A stretch of 64,000 bases of DNA from Bugula neritina (lineage: Eukaryota; Bryozoa; Gymnolaemata; Cheilostomatida; Bugulidae): positions 3,342,501-3,406,500 of the forward strand of contig OZ037766.1 in NCBI GenBank assembly GCA_964035545.1, given 5' to 3'. The notes under the pieces were generated by a model that saw only the letters and a program-made list of their open reading frames with translations, was not told where the DNA came from and ran no database searches. Position 1 is the stretch's first letter, and every line of letters starts with the position of its first letter. Below, one piece after another: positions 1-12,293 of the stretch. Position numbers and translations under genes: made by a program.

Positions 1-2040
1 CACTGCAAGAGTGCTCACTGCACTATGACCCCTTCTACTCTGTTGCCAAATAACATGTTCCCATGCTTTAATATAACCATTATATTGCATGAATATATTA
101 GATGGTGTTTTGAACATGCAGTGCTAACATTTCTTAAGTCCAGCTTTGCTGAAAAGACACACATCCATTTGATTCACTGCATACAGAAGAATATGTACTA
201 TAACTTATATACACCAATTATATGAAACTGTCTTTGTTGATTATAAAATTATTCTAGTTTTTAATTGCACCCCTGCATGCATGTGTGTGTGATTCACAAC
301 GGGCAGCTATTTAGCTCTCTGACAAATGGCCATGGAATTGACAACCCTCACCCCCCCCCCTCCCCTGTTTTCAATCTAGTGGTTGAATGCTAAAATCTGA
401 ACCGATGTTTAATTCAAACAGAAAACATCTAGCTTTTCTTTCATAATTTGATATTCATGCAAGAGCTCAAACGGATTAAAGTTTTTGTGAATAATCAAAT
501 TTAGAATTTAGGAGAAATAATATTATATTACATTATATGATTACTTATAGTTTACACCAGAAATTATTAGCATAATATGCAAATTACTAAAATTAAGGAG
601 CATATATTATTATATAGGATCACCAAATGTCATGTATATATATAGTTAGCCTAGATTTAACTAACTTGTGTAAAGCTTGTTTCCTATAATATTTTACCTG
701 TTCACCTGCTTTAATTATTCATAAGCAATTTCTGGTTTGAATACTATAGTCTGGTATAGTGCTGTAAGTATTGTGAATTTGAAAACGTGCTGCTTTTCAT
801 TTTTATATACATACAACTCACAGTTTATAGGCATCACGAGTTTTGGTCTCCCCATGCAGCTTTCAATTTCTAGTGAGAGTTCCATGGTTATCTTATAAGT
901 CAAGTTGCAAAGAATTGCTAAGTTTTGGCTTTACACCAGCACTTGCTAGCAGTTGAATCTGAATTAAAAATTTGCGGTATGTTTTAAATTATATCTGTTT
1001 GTAATAGTACTAAATGTTTTATAACTTACCCCCATCAGTCAAGTATGAAATATGTGCAACTTAATAGGGATAAAAAGCGCAAGTTTACACTTTAATGAGT
1101 TATAACTTGTCATTTAATTATTGATATATGTCTGTTATAAAAAATGGATTAATAAGAAGCTTTGTGAATTAAAATTTGTAGAAAACATACTTCTATGCCA
1201 ATTTTCTCAAAAAATAAGTTGCTTTTTGCATTATGGCAATAATAATATTGAGGGATCGTTCCTTTACCCAAGTTTATATATTATACTTTGTTATTTTCAT
1301 TACTTGTAGTCATTAGTATATTTCTAGACCTATAATGACTTGCTAGTGCCTGAAGTTGTTGTTATTTCAGCGAAAGTAAAACAAGCTAATTTGAAGAATA
1401 TATTAACAAAAGTGACATATCATATGGCACAATATTTTGTTGTAAATCAGTTGCTGTTCTTAGTTTGCAGTTTGATAATTCAGAAAAAGCTGTTTAATAA
1501 AAGGATACGCGGAATAACTTATTATATTGCTAAGCTGATATTGGACCTTCTTCTCAATAACAATTTTAGGACCCTAATATAAAAACCGCCAGCGTTTTAG
1601 AGTTAATGCGTATAGCTAGCCTAATAATTATACAAGATGCTGTAGCCTCTGTAATAGAAGTATAATTTACGTTGATAATGATAGTTCTCATGGTCATTTT
1701 TCAATTAAAAAATTATTATTTGGGAAGTGACTATATTAATCATGTGAAAAGGGGCAGTTCAAACAGTGACTGTGCAAAATTCTTAGAGAAAAGAATATTT
1801 CCTACAAAAACCAGAACATTCTAGTGTGTTTTAATTAATTTGACATGATTATTAGGGAAGCTGATTATACATGATTAATGGAACTACGCAGTGCCCTTTA
1901 TATTTATAAAACAAGAAGCTATATATATGTTTATCGTACCACAATTTTTAGGATGTTGAAACACTTTATATCCGCTATATACTTAACGACACACTTAGAA
2001 TTTGACACACACAGTAATTAATATTATGTTGATCAATGCC
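1..2040. other. Gene-free AT-rich stretch
   Basis: I see no supported gene here. The short open frames of 60-80 codons have AT-driven composition, no recognisable domain and no splice or promoter context. A C10 run lies at 351-360. The stretch ends at the TATA box of the secreted-protein gene. Confidence 0.6.
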
Positions 2041-2050
2041 GGTATCACAG

Positions 2051-2130
2051 CATATAAATAGAGTTGGAGTTGACTCAGTTATTCAGAATCTACTTTCTAG
2101 CTGAACTGTACGCAAGCTGTCTACAGATAA
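2051..2130 (+). promoter_or_regulatory. TATA promoter and non-coding leader exon of the secreted-protein gene
   Basis: A TATA box (TATAAATA, about 2053-2060) precedes a short leader with an AP-1-like TGACTCA at 2071-2077. The leader ends at a donor GTAAGT starting at 2131. The matching acceptor (TTTGTAG) ends at 2410, giving a 280-bp 5'UTR intron. The same plan, TATA then untranslated leader then intron then coding exon, recurs in the P-family genes further right. The transcription start is inferred, not seen. Confidence 0.65.
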
Positions 2131-2426
2131 GTAAGTATTTATATATATAGTTATATAGTGTAGCATTTATAAAATATAGAATATATTAAATAATGTTATA
2201 TTTTAATCAAAGATTATAAATGTTACCACTCAATCTTTGCATATATAGCATGCATAAGCTATTTATTTTTAATTAAAGCGGGCAATTACAATATTGTTGT
2301 TTAAAAACTAAAATGCTGTGAATTTATAATTTATTTTAAAAAGTAAATATCTGCTAATACCAAACTTGGTAACAGCTAGTGTTGATTTAGCTAACAATTA
2401 TTGTTTGTAGTTAAAAACTCAGAATC

Positions 2427-2729
2427 ATGAAGGTCATCGCAATCCTATTGGCTGTCTGTTTGGCACTTGCTGCTGCTGCCAACTATAGAGGGTATCCAAG
2501 CAGAGGCAGCTACAACAGACCAGCTCACTACAACAACAACTACAACAACAACTACAACAGAGGATACTCCAACACCAGACGAGGTTACAACACCCGAAGA
2601 GGTTACAACACCCGAAGAGGTTACAACAGCTACAACAGAATAAGGTCTGGTTACAACAGCTACAACAGAAGGAGCTCATACAGTAGCTACAGACCTGTAC
2701 GAAGAGTATCTTACAACACTCAATACTAA
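2427..2729 (+). CDS. Small secreted Tyr/Arg/Asn-rich repeat protein
   Basis: The 100-codon frame starts with a clear signal peptide: Met-Lys, then a hydrophobic core (VIAILLAVCLALAAA, residues 3-17) with a likely cut after the Ala run. The mature part of about 80 residues is very basic and built from short repeats: NNNY units near residues 36-44, then RRGYNT repeated three times, then GYNSYNR twice, ending in YNTQY. It has no cysteine after the signal peptide and no known enzyme domain. The ATG is the first in exon 2, 16 bases after the acceptor at 2410. A donor at 2741 (GCATG|GTAAGT), 11 bases past the stop, leads to a 3'UTR exon. Such Tyr/Arg-rich secreted proteins are often matrix, adhesive or antimicrobial, but the role here is not known. 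The opposite-strand Cys-rich frame is a shadow. Confidence 0.8.
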   Translation: MKVIAILLAVCLALAAAANYRGYPSRGSYNRPAHYNNNYNNNYNRGYSNTRRGYNTRRGYNTRRGYNSYNRIRSGYNSYNRRSSYSSYRPVRRVSYNTQY

Positions 2730-2960
2730 TAACTCTGCATGGTAAGTTTGCATTTAATTTATATATAAAGTACTGTTTCAATTATCTGTATATATACTAA
2801 AGATAAAATGTAATGCAAATATTATCCAGTTATATACAATAGTATAAAATGATTAGTTTTACATATTGTTAAGGAGTTATGCGGAGGAAATTATTTTGAT
2901 TTCAGTTTTTTCTAACCACATCATATATTTATAAAATCTAATTATTTTTATATATTATAG

Positions 2961-3165
2961 AACCTAATGAATGAAACACCGAAGATTCTCCCCAAATGAT
3001 GAACTCGACTATGATCATATAACTTCTTATTACAACTTTTTTGTTGTTGATTTAATTGTTCCCATCTTTACTTAACTGTTAATTTTGTTGTTTACAAATA
3101 TAATGCATTGAAAATTATCAACAGGCTTAGCTTTTGCTAAATAAAAAATTAAAATTTATAATTTA
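2961..3165 (+). other. 3'UTR exon and poly(A) signal of the secreted-protein gene
   Basis: The acceptor TATTATAG ends at 2960, pairing with the donor at 2741 (220-bp intron). An AATAAA lies at 3140-3145. A diverged copy of this exon follows the broken gene copy at about 6.3-6.47 kb, which supports its being part of the gene. Confidence 0.55.
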
Positions 3166-5805
3166 GTATATATAATAGAAAGTTTATATGTGCTCTATAT
3201 AATTTCTGATAATTGATATTGTAGCACATGAAATAAGCCAATGAAAATATCTTCCTACATATTAAAACTGCATGTAACAATCTATGTCAACTTTGAAAAA
3301 CTGTCTAAATATCACAAAAAGTATTACAATTTTATTCAAATTATTGTATTCACAAAACTTTGAAAATATCTCAATATACTGCGTAAATGAAAGGCATTGG
3401 AGCTTTATTTTGAGAAGCAGCTAAAAATTTAGATTCTCATGATAGTTTTTATATACTGTACTTTATAATGTAAGCATCAAATAGGGCTTACCTATTTATA
3501 AACTTGAAAAGCATAAACATTATTGAAACTGTTTATTGTTAAAAAAATGCTATGCCAGGTGAGAAAATTCATAAAAAGCTGTTGATGCATACTCTTACTA
3601 TTGCAATTCAGCAAAGATGTAATATCTTTTAGAATGCAAATGCATTATCGCAAATAAAATATTTTTTAAATGTTATGATATTAGGGAGATTTGATATGGA
3701 AATAATTTATTATATAGAAATATATTAAATCATGCAACTCCTGAAGATATTATAATATTGCAACAGGAATTTGTAATATCAAGTTGAATAACTATAAGCA
3801 TATATAACTACTTATAAACATACACTATAGTAAGACGTAGTAAGGGGCTTCACTACCATCATCATGTATGAAAACTGTTTGAAATTACAAGTCAAAATTA
3901 AAATTGCTATACAATTAAAATAATAATCAAGCCTGGTTTAGAGAAAACAACTGTATATATATTTATATCTGACAATTTTATCATGACTCGCAGTACAGCA
4001 CTATATTGCGCCATTGACTTTTAATCTATTAAAAGAAGTATAATCTGCATATTATATAATACTGGCATGCTGAAACTATAAAGTTGTTTACAAATAAAGA
4101 AGCATAAAAAGTTACTTGTGTTTTGTTAAACACTAAATTGAATTAAGTTTCTCTAATTAATTTACATTTACCAATACTTTTGATATTGTCATCTAAAGCA
4201 TTGCATTTTTTTACATGATTTTTGAGTAACGGTCATTTTACTTTTTAGTACGTCGCCATACACGCTAGCAATTTAGCAAATTTACTAAAATGTCTTTTGA
4301 TTTGTTTAATTTTTTGTACTATAAAACAAATTATTATGTAGTCTGTTTTGATTTATACGCACAAAAAGAAAAAATGATAGTTGTACCCTATAATAAATAG
4401 CTTTTTAAGTTTTTATACTTATAAAACTAACATCCAATACATAATTTCTATACATATATATTTTTTTATTATATTAATGATGAAATGACTTTTTTGACAA
4501 ATACAAATAAAAAGAGAGTAATAAAACTCTGTGCATATATATTTATTTTGCTTCCACATTACAGTTTGAAACATTTTTAGATGCCATTAGTACAAGGTAA
4601 CATAAATGCTGATTTCATAGTTAAAGGTAGCAGCCAGAGAGAATTATTTGTGAATACATAACTCAGCAATAGAGCTATTGCGTTCTTAGTTTTTTATCCT
4701 AATATGCATGAACTGCACTAGCGAGATTAAATAAAACTTTACTTTCTCTACATACGCTTCCCAAATAAAAACCACGTATGCTATCACAGCAATGATCAAA
4801 GATAGTTATAGGGAAAAAAGCAATAGACAAGCACAACAATTAGCTAAAGTAAATATATTTCCTATAGAAAAAAAATTCAAATACAAAGCAAAGCTTATAT
4901 ATAGTAAGTTATTGTAACTTGAAGAAAGTTCTCATATATAGCAATTTGATGCAACGTTTCAACAATATTAAAGTCTCTTAACCTCATAAGACCAGACTCA
5001 CATGAAGTGATGTTGAAAACAAATTAATATAATGATTAAAATTTCTTCACACTATTTCTAAATTAATTGCTCAAACATTAATTATATGTTTGATGGTAAG
5101 ATTTCGCAATAGCATTTGTATTTAAAGAACAATCGAAGGATCATGTTTTACATGAAGCAGCATGGTGTTTGTGATGCCAACATTGTGAACAACTATATAA
5201 TAGAGAGTGCAACTATAGGATATAAAACATAATATATGCTATTTATAGAAATAGGATTTGTAACTGCAACGTGCTAAACTATTATTAACTAAATACAAAG
5301 TATCTCTATACTAAGCATGCATTATATTTTTGTTGCTGTTCATTTTTAAATCAAAAGGCACAGCAGCTATAACATCATGAAGCATATATTCTAAAGGTTT
5401 TTGAACAGCTTAAATTTTTTTAAGGGACTTTTGGAATTTTTTTAACCGCTACTTCGTTAAACAAATTCCAAAAGCCACTTACTCATGACTTTTTCTAGCC
5501 TGTTTCCAAATAAGATGCATTCGTATTAAATAACTAATATAGCTTTGTCCACGAGCTTTCAAATTTCACGAGATTTAAGTTTGCTATAATAAACAGAGTA
5601 TACCTTGCCAGGTTGAACATGTACTAAGTATAATACAAAACAGATAATCTTCGTTGATTGGGCAGGTTTCACTATTTATAAATTGGCAAAATGCTCCTAG
5701 ATTACAGGTTCTGGAATTTTATATTGCGTAGCTAAAAATTCTTTTTTAAGAAAAATTAAGGAATTTTAGACATAAACTGAACTTAACTGCATGAATATCT
5801 AATCT
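3166..5805. other. Gene-free AT-rich stretch
   Basis: No coding frame, TIR pair or tandem array that I can support was seen here. Confidence 0.5.
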
Positions 5806-6475
5806 CAGCTACAACAGCTACAACAGAAGGAGCTCATACAGTAGCCACAGACCTATACACATGCAGGGTTTCTTACAGCAACCATGCAGTACTAAAAATC
5901 TGGTAAGTTGTTAATTGGAGCAAAATTGCCTTGAGTAATTTAACATTAATCAAAAATACACTAATGTATATATTATAAGCACAAAACATGTCTAAAATTT
6001 TAAAAAATATTTTAATAAATTATTACTTTGCTATACCTCCTTATATGCTAGCCTTTTTCGAGTTTTAAATTATCAAAAAATATAATCTCACATAAATTGT
6101 AAATGTATCACACCATAAATGAAAATAACCTATTATTTCATTTTTATTTGCACATTATGTTCTGTGCAAATTTTGAGTAAAGTTTAAATGATCCAACACC
6201 AGCTCTTAATCTCAAAATGCAGAATAATATATATAATGTTTTTTGGTTAACAGGCTTTAGAAAATGGGTGGAAGGCAGAAATAATAAAGATTTAGAGAAA
6301 CTGACTTTTCAGGATTATGGAACCTGATCATGGATCATAAAATTAAATTCTTTAACATTAAAACTTCTTGTTTGTTGTTTTTTATTTCATATTCACTCAA
6401 ACTGTTTCTTATTATTTTCACCTTTTTAAATTGTTATTAACTGTTATACTTTTTTTGACAAATAAAATAATTAAA
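5806..6475 (+). pseudogene. Broken copy of the secreted Tyr/Arg/Asn-rich gene
   Basis: From about 5809 the sequence matches the last third of the coding exon at 2427 (the GYNSYNRRSSYSS part) and runs past the stop into the conserved donor-like TCTGGTAAGT at about 5900. Indels after the RPV-equivalent codons destroy the frame, and the signal-peptide part and promoter are absent. At about 6.28-6.47 kb follows a diverged copy of the 3'UTR exon with AATAAA-like signals near 6460. The upstream ATCTCAG could be an acceptor, so a transcript is possible, but no intact protein. Confidence 0.6.
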
Positions 6476-7491
6476 ACAAACATAACCTATACAATTGCAA
6501 TAAAATTATGAGGCAATCAAAATGATTAGCAAATCAATGTAATAGCTAGGATATACAATTTGCATGCTATAAACTATTATTCTAATTATTAAGGTAAAAT
6601 CTGTATACAAGTTTATTAGAATTATTTGATCTATAACTTTCAAATAAGACCTTATTCTGATCAGTTTTGCCTATTACATATACATAAGTAGCTTGTAAAA
6701 ATAAGCATGAAAACAAAAAATATAAATTCATCATCTAAAAAAATTACATATTCAAAATATTATATATTTATTTATGACAAATATTATGCTTTAGCAATAA
6801 TATTAATCTAAAAGAATATTCATACAGTTGGAAGGCTAGTTTTATTACTATATCAGAGTTGTGTTTCCTTAACTCTGGTCTTAAAAAAATCAATTTTACA
6901 TGCTTCAATGGCTTTTAATGTCAAACAAATCATTTTCTGCATAAGTTTTTAATATGACTCATGAAAATTTCTTGGACATAAAATAAATGAACTGGACTGA
7001 AACTGAGCTGAAATGAAAAATAAATGGACTGGTAAATACGTAATTCAACTAATATATGTGTGTCAATATAATATATGGAGCGGCAAGTGGTTTCAGTATA
7101 CCTATATATTGTATCTCATTATATAGGCTTACATGCAGTAAAGTATTTAGCCATAATTCTTCCTCATATACTCACAAAGCCATCTCATAGGTCCATATAA
7201 TTTGCTCTCATACCTATCATTATTTATGCTCTTATAGGTCTGCGGCTAATAGCAGAGATTTTACATTTATCATTTTATTCAACATTTTGAGCATATTTGC
7301 AGCTTAAAGAGAAAAACACAGTTTTTCTCTTAAATGCACAATTATTGGCTGCCAGTAAAAAAAGAGCTCAATAAGTCAGATATACTACTTTCAAGTTATC
7401 TGGTGAAAATGAATAATTACTGTATAACTATTAAAACAAATTTATTTAAAAATAATTATACTGTTGCTAGGTTTTTTAAATTCCATCTTAT

Positions 7492-7495
<4 letters not shown>

Positions 7496-7577
<82 letters not shown>
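7496..7577. repeat. (TA)n microsatellite, unit A
   Basis: This is a run of TA dinucleotides with one TATG interruption. The same locus in unit B (about 20380-20456) has its own length, as expected for a microsatellite after duplication. The open frame across it is only a Tyr-Ile repeat artefact. Confidence 0.95.
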
Positions 7578-8658
7578 CAGAGTATAATAATATATCTGTA
7601 AGTAAATGCATGTCAGCAAATGACATGCATGTACTAAATTTTTGCTTGAGTGGTAATATTTTTATTTACATGCTGATTATAATGCATGCAAATTTTGTAT
7701 ATAATTCCCTATATGTGTAAGATTTTGACTTTGTGTACATGCAGACTGGTACTAGATCCGTGTCAATAGATGTTCTACAAAAGCTGCTGTCATTCGATGG
7801 TTGAGAAATTAAAGCTTCATTGCTGCCTGAAAATATCCTTCAATCGTTTATCGTACAATTCAATTCTATTCTATACAATAAAACTAATTCTCATTAACAT
7901 TGAAACAAATAGCAGTTCAAAAGCCCATTAGAATGAATTACACAATGCGTCAATTGTTATGCAAACATAACAAAACAAACTTTTTCTCACACCGCGGCGT
8001 TTTAATATAAGGAAGGGAAAAAATTTATTGATTTCAACTATATTATATAGTAACATGAGCATACTAATCTTTGCACGAAAGGCCACTCCTTAGCTTTATT
8101 AATTCTCCCAATTCCCATATAAATTATCTTTAACTGCTTAATGCTTATAGCTTTTATCAAAATCATAACACCATTCACTATTTAAGCCAGGAGCGTTGGC
8201 AGTTTTTAGATTTAGCCTTTATAGATTTATTCAATCTTTTCTTTGCATCTCGTTAAGGACTTCTGAACTCTAGCTAACCATTTTATTAATTGAAAATTAA
8301 TCACTGCAGGTATAAACTGATTCACCGCAGCCATGTGCATGGTTAGCAGAAAGAATAGAAAGTTTCTGTTTGAATGGTTCATTATTCTTCTCACTGAATA
8401 TTGTAATCAAGTATTATCATAGAGTAGGTTCAGTTCTTGTTTGCTACATGCTAATTATATCTTATACAAAGTTCCTTATATCACAACACTTCACGGCACA
8501 ATTGCATTCGACAAGATTACATTCAACTTTTATTGCTATGACCTAAAAAATGGTATGACCTAGTCAACATTTGTCCAAACATACCAATTATTATGGCTAG
8601 GAGCCTGGTGTTTGTAATGTTTTTTCAATGAATATTTTATCAACTAGGAAACTAATTC

Positions 8659-8926
8659 ATGACTCAATACTGGTCGAATAAGCCTTTGAAAGTTATATAT
8701 AAAACAGAGAGTATAACACTAGGCAATGCATTAGTCTACATCCATTCAACTTGTAAAGAGGATTTCTCACATTACTTAAGTTTCAACTACTTATTTTATA
8801 TCTTACTGTGTATATATCACAACATTATACTGTATAGTTATATATATTATATACATACAAGCTTGGTAATAGAGCTTGCTGACAGCAATACTTATACAAG
8901 GAATAGAATCAACAAAAACATCACAG
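8659..8926 (+). promoter_or_regulatory. P1 promoter and leader exon
   Basis: An AP-1-like TGACTCA (8660-8666) lies about 30 bp before a strong TATA box (TATATATAAAA, 8694-8704). The untranslated leader runs to a donor CACAG|GTATGT, with the exon ending at 8926. The intron is 8927-9234 (308 bp). The open frame that crosses this leader is not conserved as protein in unit B, so I read it as non-coding. Confidence 0.6.
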
Positions 8927-9243
8927 GTATGTGTAATATATACAATCATATAAATTTTATAACTATTTTTGCATTAAAACATGCCAATTTTCCCTCACTG
9001 AGATTAGAACCAAAGTTCTCTGGGTTACTTAAGCTATCGAGTTTACAATTACACTGCAAGGGCCACTGGGTAATCTCCAGGCTTTGTAATGAGACTAAAA
9101 AAAGGACACACTATAAGGCAGTTGGGGGTGTATATGCAATATAACAAAGTCTGTAACCAGACAATCTCATCATAAAGAAATTTGTGTTGAATACTTTTAA
9201 TGGCTATTTTTATTTACCTACTATACTCTTTTAGGCTACAGAA

Positions 9244-9390
9244 ATGGCAGAACCCAACACAAATCAGGAAAACCCTGATGATGGTGGAACAGAAGTGGAG
9301 GAAACTGAGCCTGTAATTAACAGAGTATTTGAAATTCAGGACAGCCGGAGTAGACTTATGACTCAAAATAAACTATCTTTGTTCCTATAA
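9244..9390 (+). CDS. P1: tiny acidic protein of the AEP/NQE-DDGG family
   Basis: This is a 48-codon frame in an exon that starts at 9235 after the acceptor CTCTTTTAG. The context is a good Kozak (purine at -3, G at +4). It has no signal peptide, membrane segment or cysteine. Residues 3-20 hold the family core AEP..NQENPDDGGTEVEE; residues 25-31 hold a second shared motif, INR..EI; a 17-residue tail follows. P1 and P2 differ at seven codons in the 13-codon stretch QENPDDGGTEVEE, all synonymous, which argues for selection on the protein. A poly(A) signal AATAAA lies near 9449. P4 (25852) is its copy in unit B. I do not recognise the family and give no function. Confidence 0.75.
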   Translation: MAEPNTNQENPDDGGTEVEETEPVINRVFEIQDSRSRLMTQNKLSLFL

Positions 9391-9459
9391 TAAGCTGCAC
9401 AGGGTAGAAATGAAAATTTAGAAATTGGGATTTAAAAGCTAAAAAGACAAATAAAGCAA

Positions 9460-11370
9460 TAGCTATAATGTCGCAAAAAGTTAGGATCGTGTTTTGTTAG
9501 AATATAATATACAATATGATCATTATTCTCTAGCATATCATATTTTGCCCAGTGTGTTGAATTTTTTTTAGCTATAAATGCTCTCCATTTGCAATTTTGA
9601 GACTAATATAGTGTAAGAGGCAGACTAATGATATTAAAAATAATCCACAGTCTCACAGTTGTATATATAAGTATATTTCATGTGTATCTTTTATATGTGT
9701 GTTTATTTTCTTCTACAATTCTAAAACATGCTTCACAAAAACTCTAATAGTTTATTTCACTGTTGTACTGAGCAATATTTATATAAACAGCTATAATCAA
9801 TAGTACAAAGTATGCTGTTATACATACAAACAAAATTATGAATAAGTTGGACAAATTGTGACTTGATGAAAATGGTTCTATATACATTGTATATTCCTAT
9901 AATAGCTTCTTATTATTGCAGCTTAAACCAGCTATCGTGAGAATAAATGGTATTTATAAAATAGCAGCTACAGTTAATCGAAAACTTGCTAAAACGCATA
10001 TTTTGTTTTCTTTATTTATTTAATAAATTGCTTTTGACACAAATAAACAAAATTTTGGAATAATTATGAATTATTTTGACAAATTTTGACCAAGTGAGTT
10101 CATGCCTAAACCCACTATTGATTTTTACTTGGAGATCAACAGCTTATTGTTTATCGATTATTAAGAATGTATAATTGACTGCCTTTTCTTATTACAGGTG
10201 CCCGTAGCGATGCTGTGTGCAGATTTTATAACATTATATAGTACAATCATACATTGTATGTAGAACAATTTTTATTTTCCGATGGTTTCCTGTGACAAAC
10301 TTTAAACTGCAAGTTGTTTCTCTCATATGTGTGAAGGCTATGTGTAGAGAGTTTGGACTTGGTTTGACTGAGTCAACACTTTTCAAAAATCATTCACTCA
10401 CTGTATATAACTAAGAACAAAGGTTTTTGTAGATAGAAGATGGAGAGTACGATAATAATTTATGATAACATGCACATATAATATTTGTCTGTAGTAAGTG
10501 TTGCTATTGCAGCCATCAGTTCTTAATGGTTACTGTTGGTCCAACAAGGCCGATATTTTAATATGTGCTCTTCGGTTGAGCAACATGTTATTAACACTAT
10601 TAGTAGAGTGCAATGATGTGCATTTTGTGAAAACCTGATTTATATATCAAAACAATAAATGTAATTTTTGTTGTTTATGTGTAATTTATACATTAATGAA
10701 CACAAAATAAACATTAGTTATATTAATATTCAATGAACTATATTATGATAATAATTAAGAATCTTTTCTGCGTTCCAAGTAAGTTTAGGGCTAAAAATGG
10801 GACATGGTGTGCAGATTTTCATGCGAATAATATGCTGAGCTCGTGTGGGTTAATGATTTAATTGGCTGATTACCATTTGGTGAGCACACTATTTTTATTA
10901 CAATTTACGTTTTAGCTTTTAGAGAACTGAATTAAAACAGTTTCCTATAGTTTGCATTTCTATTTTTATAACAGTCAAAGTCACTTTGCCGATGACGTAG
11001 TTTAAAAACAAACGTTTCTAGGCGAGCAGTAAAGTTAGACTCCAAGATCATTAGCTAATAAATTTCCGCACTTACAACACACGCGTTGTGTGTGGCAACT
11101 AGGTCGCTTCCAGGACGAGATTTCAAAATTTTTGAACTCTTTTTGGATAAGCCACCTTGTGTGGCCCTGTATAGAGCGAAATGTATTATAGTGCAATGCA
11201 CAAGCAAAAATGTATCACAGCCATCTATTCTCATATCATTGTCATAATAATAGCTAGCTCAACACTCAACATATGAATAGTTGGATTTACCCATGCATCT
11301 ATAATACGTGTTTCAGTATATGCATTGGAGGGAATCAAGAAAGTATTGTGTTGTCATGGTCATATAATAT
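9460..11370. other. 3' flank of P1; no gene supported
   Basis: This is duplicated in unit B at about 26.05-29.08 kb. The frame at 26829 in unit B (76 codons) is broken here by a stop and indels, so it is not a conserved protein. A perfect dyad TTGACTGAGTCAA lies at 10364-10376 and again in unit B at 26991-27003. Confidence 0.55.
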
Positions 11371-11371
11371 G

Positions 11372-11740
11372 TTGACTGGGTCAAAGGATCAGTTCAGCTT
11401 TTGCTCACTGTTCTGATACTGTGGCAAGCACCAAATCCAAATCAATTCATGATCCTTTATCCTACTTCCCTGAGCTAGATTAAACTATATATACATGTTA
11501 TATATACATGTTATGTATAAATAGTGACAGAACCTAAGTACACCCAGAGCAAGGCAGAGGTGTAAGGAGAGCAAATTACTACTTATTATTCAAGAATAAT
11601 TATATTTTCTACTATAGGAATAGCTATATCCTACTATAATATAATACAGGAATATATTCTTTGGAATAAGAATCATTGTATAGGTAACTATAGGAGAACC
11701 ACATTACAGCACGAAATTATATTATCAACTGCCCAATCAG
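11372..11740 (+). promoter_or_regulatory. P2 promoter and leader exon
   Basis: The dyad TTGACTGGGTCAA (11372-11384) lies about 140 bp before a TATA box (TGTATAAATA, about 11514-11523). The untranslated leader ends at CAATCAG|GTGAGT, with its last base at 11740. The intron is 11741-12168 and carries a SINE. The same arrangement occurs for P5 in unit B. Confidence 0.65.
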
Positions 11741-11852
11741 GTGAGTAGAATAAGTAAGTTATAATATAATGGAGAAAAGATGTATAGTTACTATTTGGTA
11801 TGTTCTATAACGTTGCATTATGTAATAGAGTAATTATCTGGTGCAAATCTAG

Positions 11853-12057
11853 GAAGCAGCCGTGGTCTAGGGGTTAGAGCTTTTGCCTATTAGGCACAAA
11901 ATTATGGGTTTGAGCCAAATTTGTGATGTTAGGAAAAGCATGCAGTTATATAATTGCTCTTGTGCCTCATCTGAATAAGTTCTTAGTACAATTTAACAAA
12001 AACGTCTTCCATCAGGGGTTCTCACAGGGATGGTGACTATATAAACTTGCGTGAGTT
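11853..12057 (+). mobile_element. tRNA-derived SINE inside the P2 intron
   Basis: The element starts with a tRNA-like head: box A-like GTGGTCTAGGGGTTAGAGC (11862-11880) and box B-like GGGTTTGAGCC (11906-11916). A tail of about 130 bp includes GTTAGGAAAAGCATGCAGT. It is flanked by a 19-bp target-site duplication (11834-11852 and 12058-12076), 18 of 19 bases equal (TTATCTGGTGCAAATCTAG against ...CATATCTAG). The unit B copy (about 29562-29768) has the better box B GGGTTCGAGCC. Insertion therefore came before the segmental duplication. Confidence 0.8.
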
Positions 12058-12176
12058 TTATCTGGTGCATATCTAGCAATCAAATCTAGTTGGCACACAC
12101 TGTTTCAAGTTAATCCATTTTTGAGAAATTTTATACAAAATATCATAGAACATTATTTTATACTATAGTATACAAA

Positions 12177-12293
12177 ATGGCAGAACCTATCAAAAACCAG
12201 GAGAATCCAGATGATGGTGGTACAGAGGTAGAAGAAATTGTGACTATAAACAGAATGTCAGAAATAAACAACATCTGTGTCGGCAGAAACTGA
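12177..12293 (+). CDS. P2: tiny acidic protein of the AEP/NQE-DDGG family
   Basis: This is a 38-codon frame in an exon starting at 12169 after the acceptor ACTATAG, with a good Kozak (CAAAATGG). It carries the core AEPIKNQENPDDGGTEVEE, then a VTINRMSEI segment with the second motif INR..EI, and ends in a short Asn/Cys/Arg tail (one Cys at residue 34). It has no signal peptide or membrane segment. The N-terminal half is strongly acidic and the tail slightly basic. P5 in unit B is identical except for an Ile-to-Arg change at residue 30. Function unknown. Confidence 0.75.
   Translation: MAEPIKNQENPDDGGTEVEEIVTINRMSEINNICVGRN

Noticed and set aside
7334-7720. 128-codon plus-strand frame
   Set aside because: It is mostly Tyr-Ile from the (TA)n run, and unit B breaks it.
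8659-9144. 161-codon frame over the P1 leader and intron
   Set aside because: It crosses the TATA box and the donor at 8927; in unit B the frame upstream is broken and only part remains. It looks like untranslated leader and intron.
12221-12250. Splice donor inside the P coding exon (GAG|GTAGAAG), which would make the tiny ORF an exon of a longer protein
   Set aside because: The GT is part of the Val codon in the conserved core; P1/P4 have GAAGTGG at the same place, so no donor is conserved.
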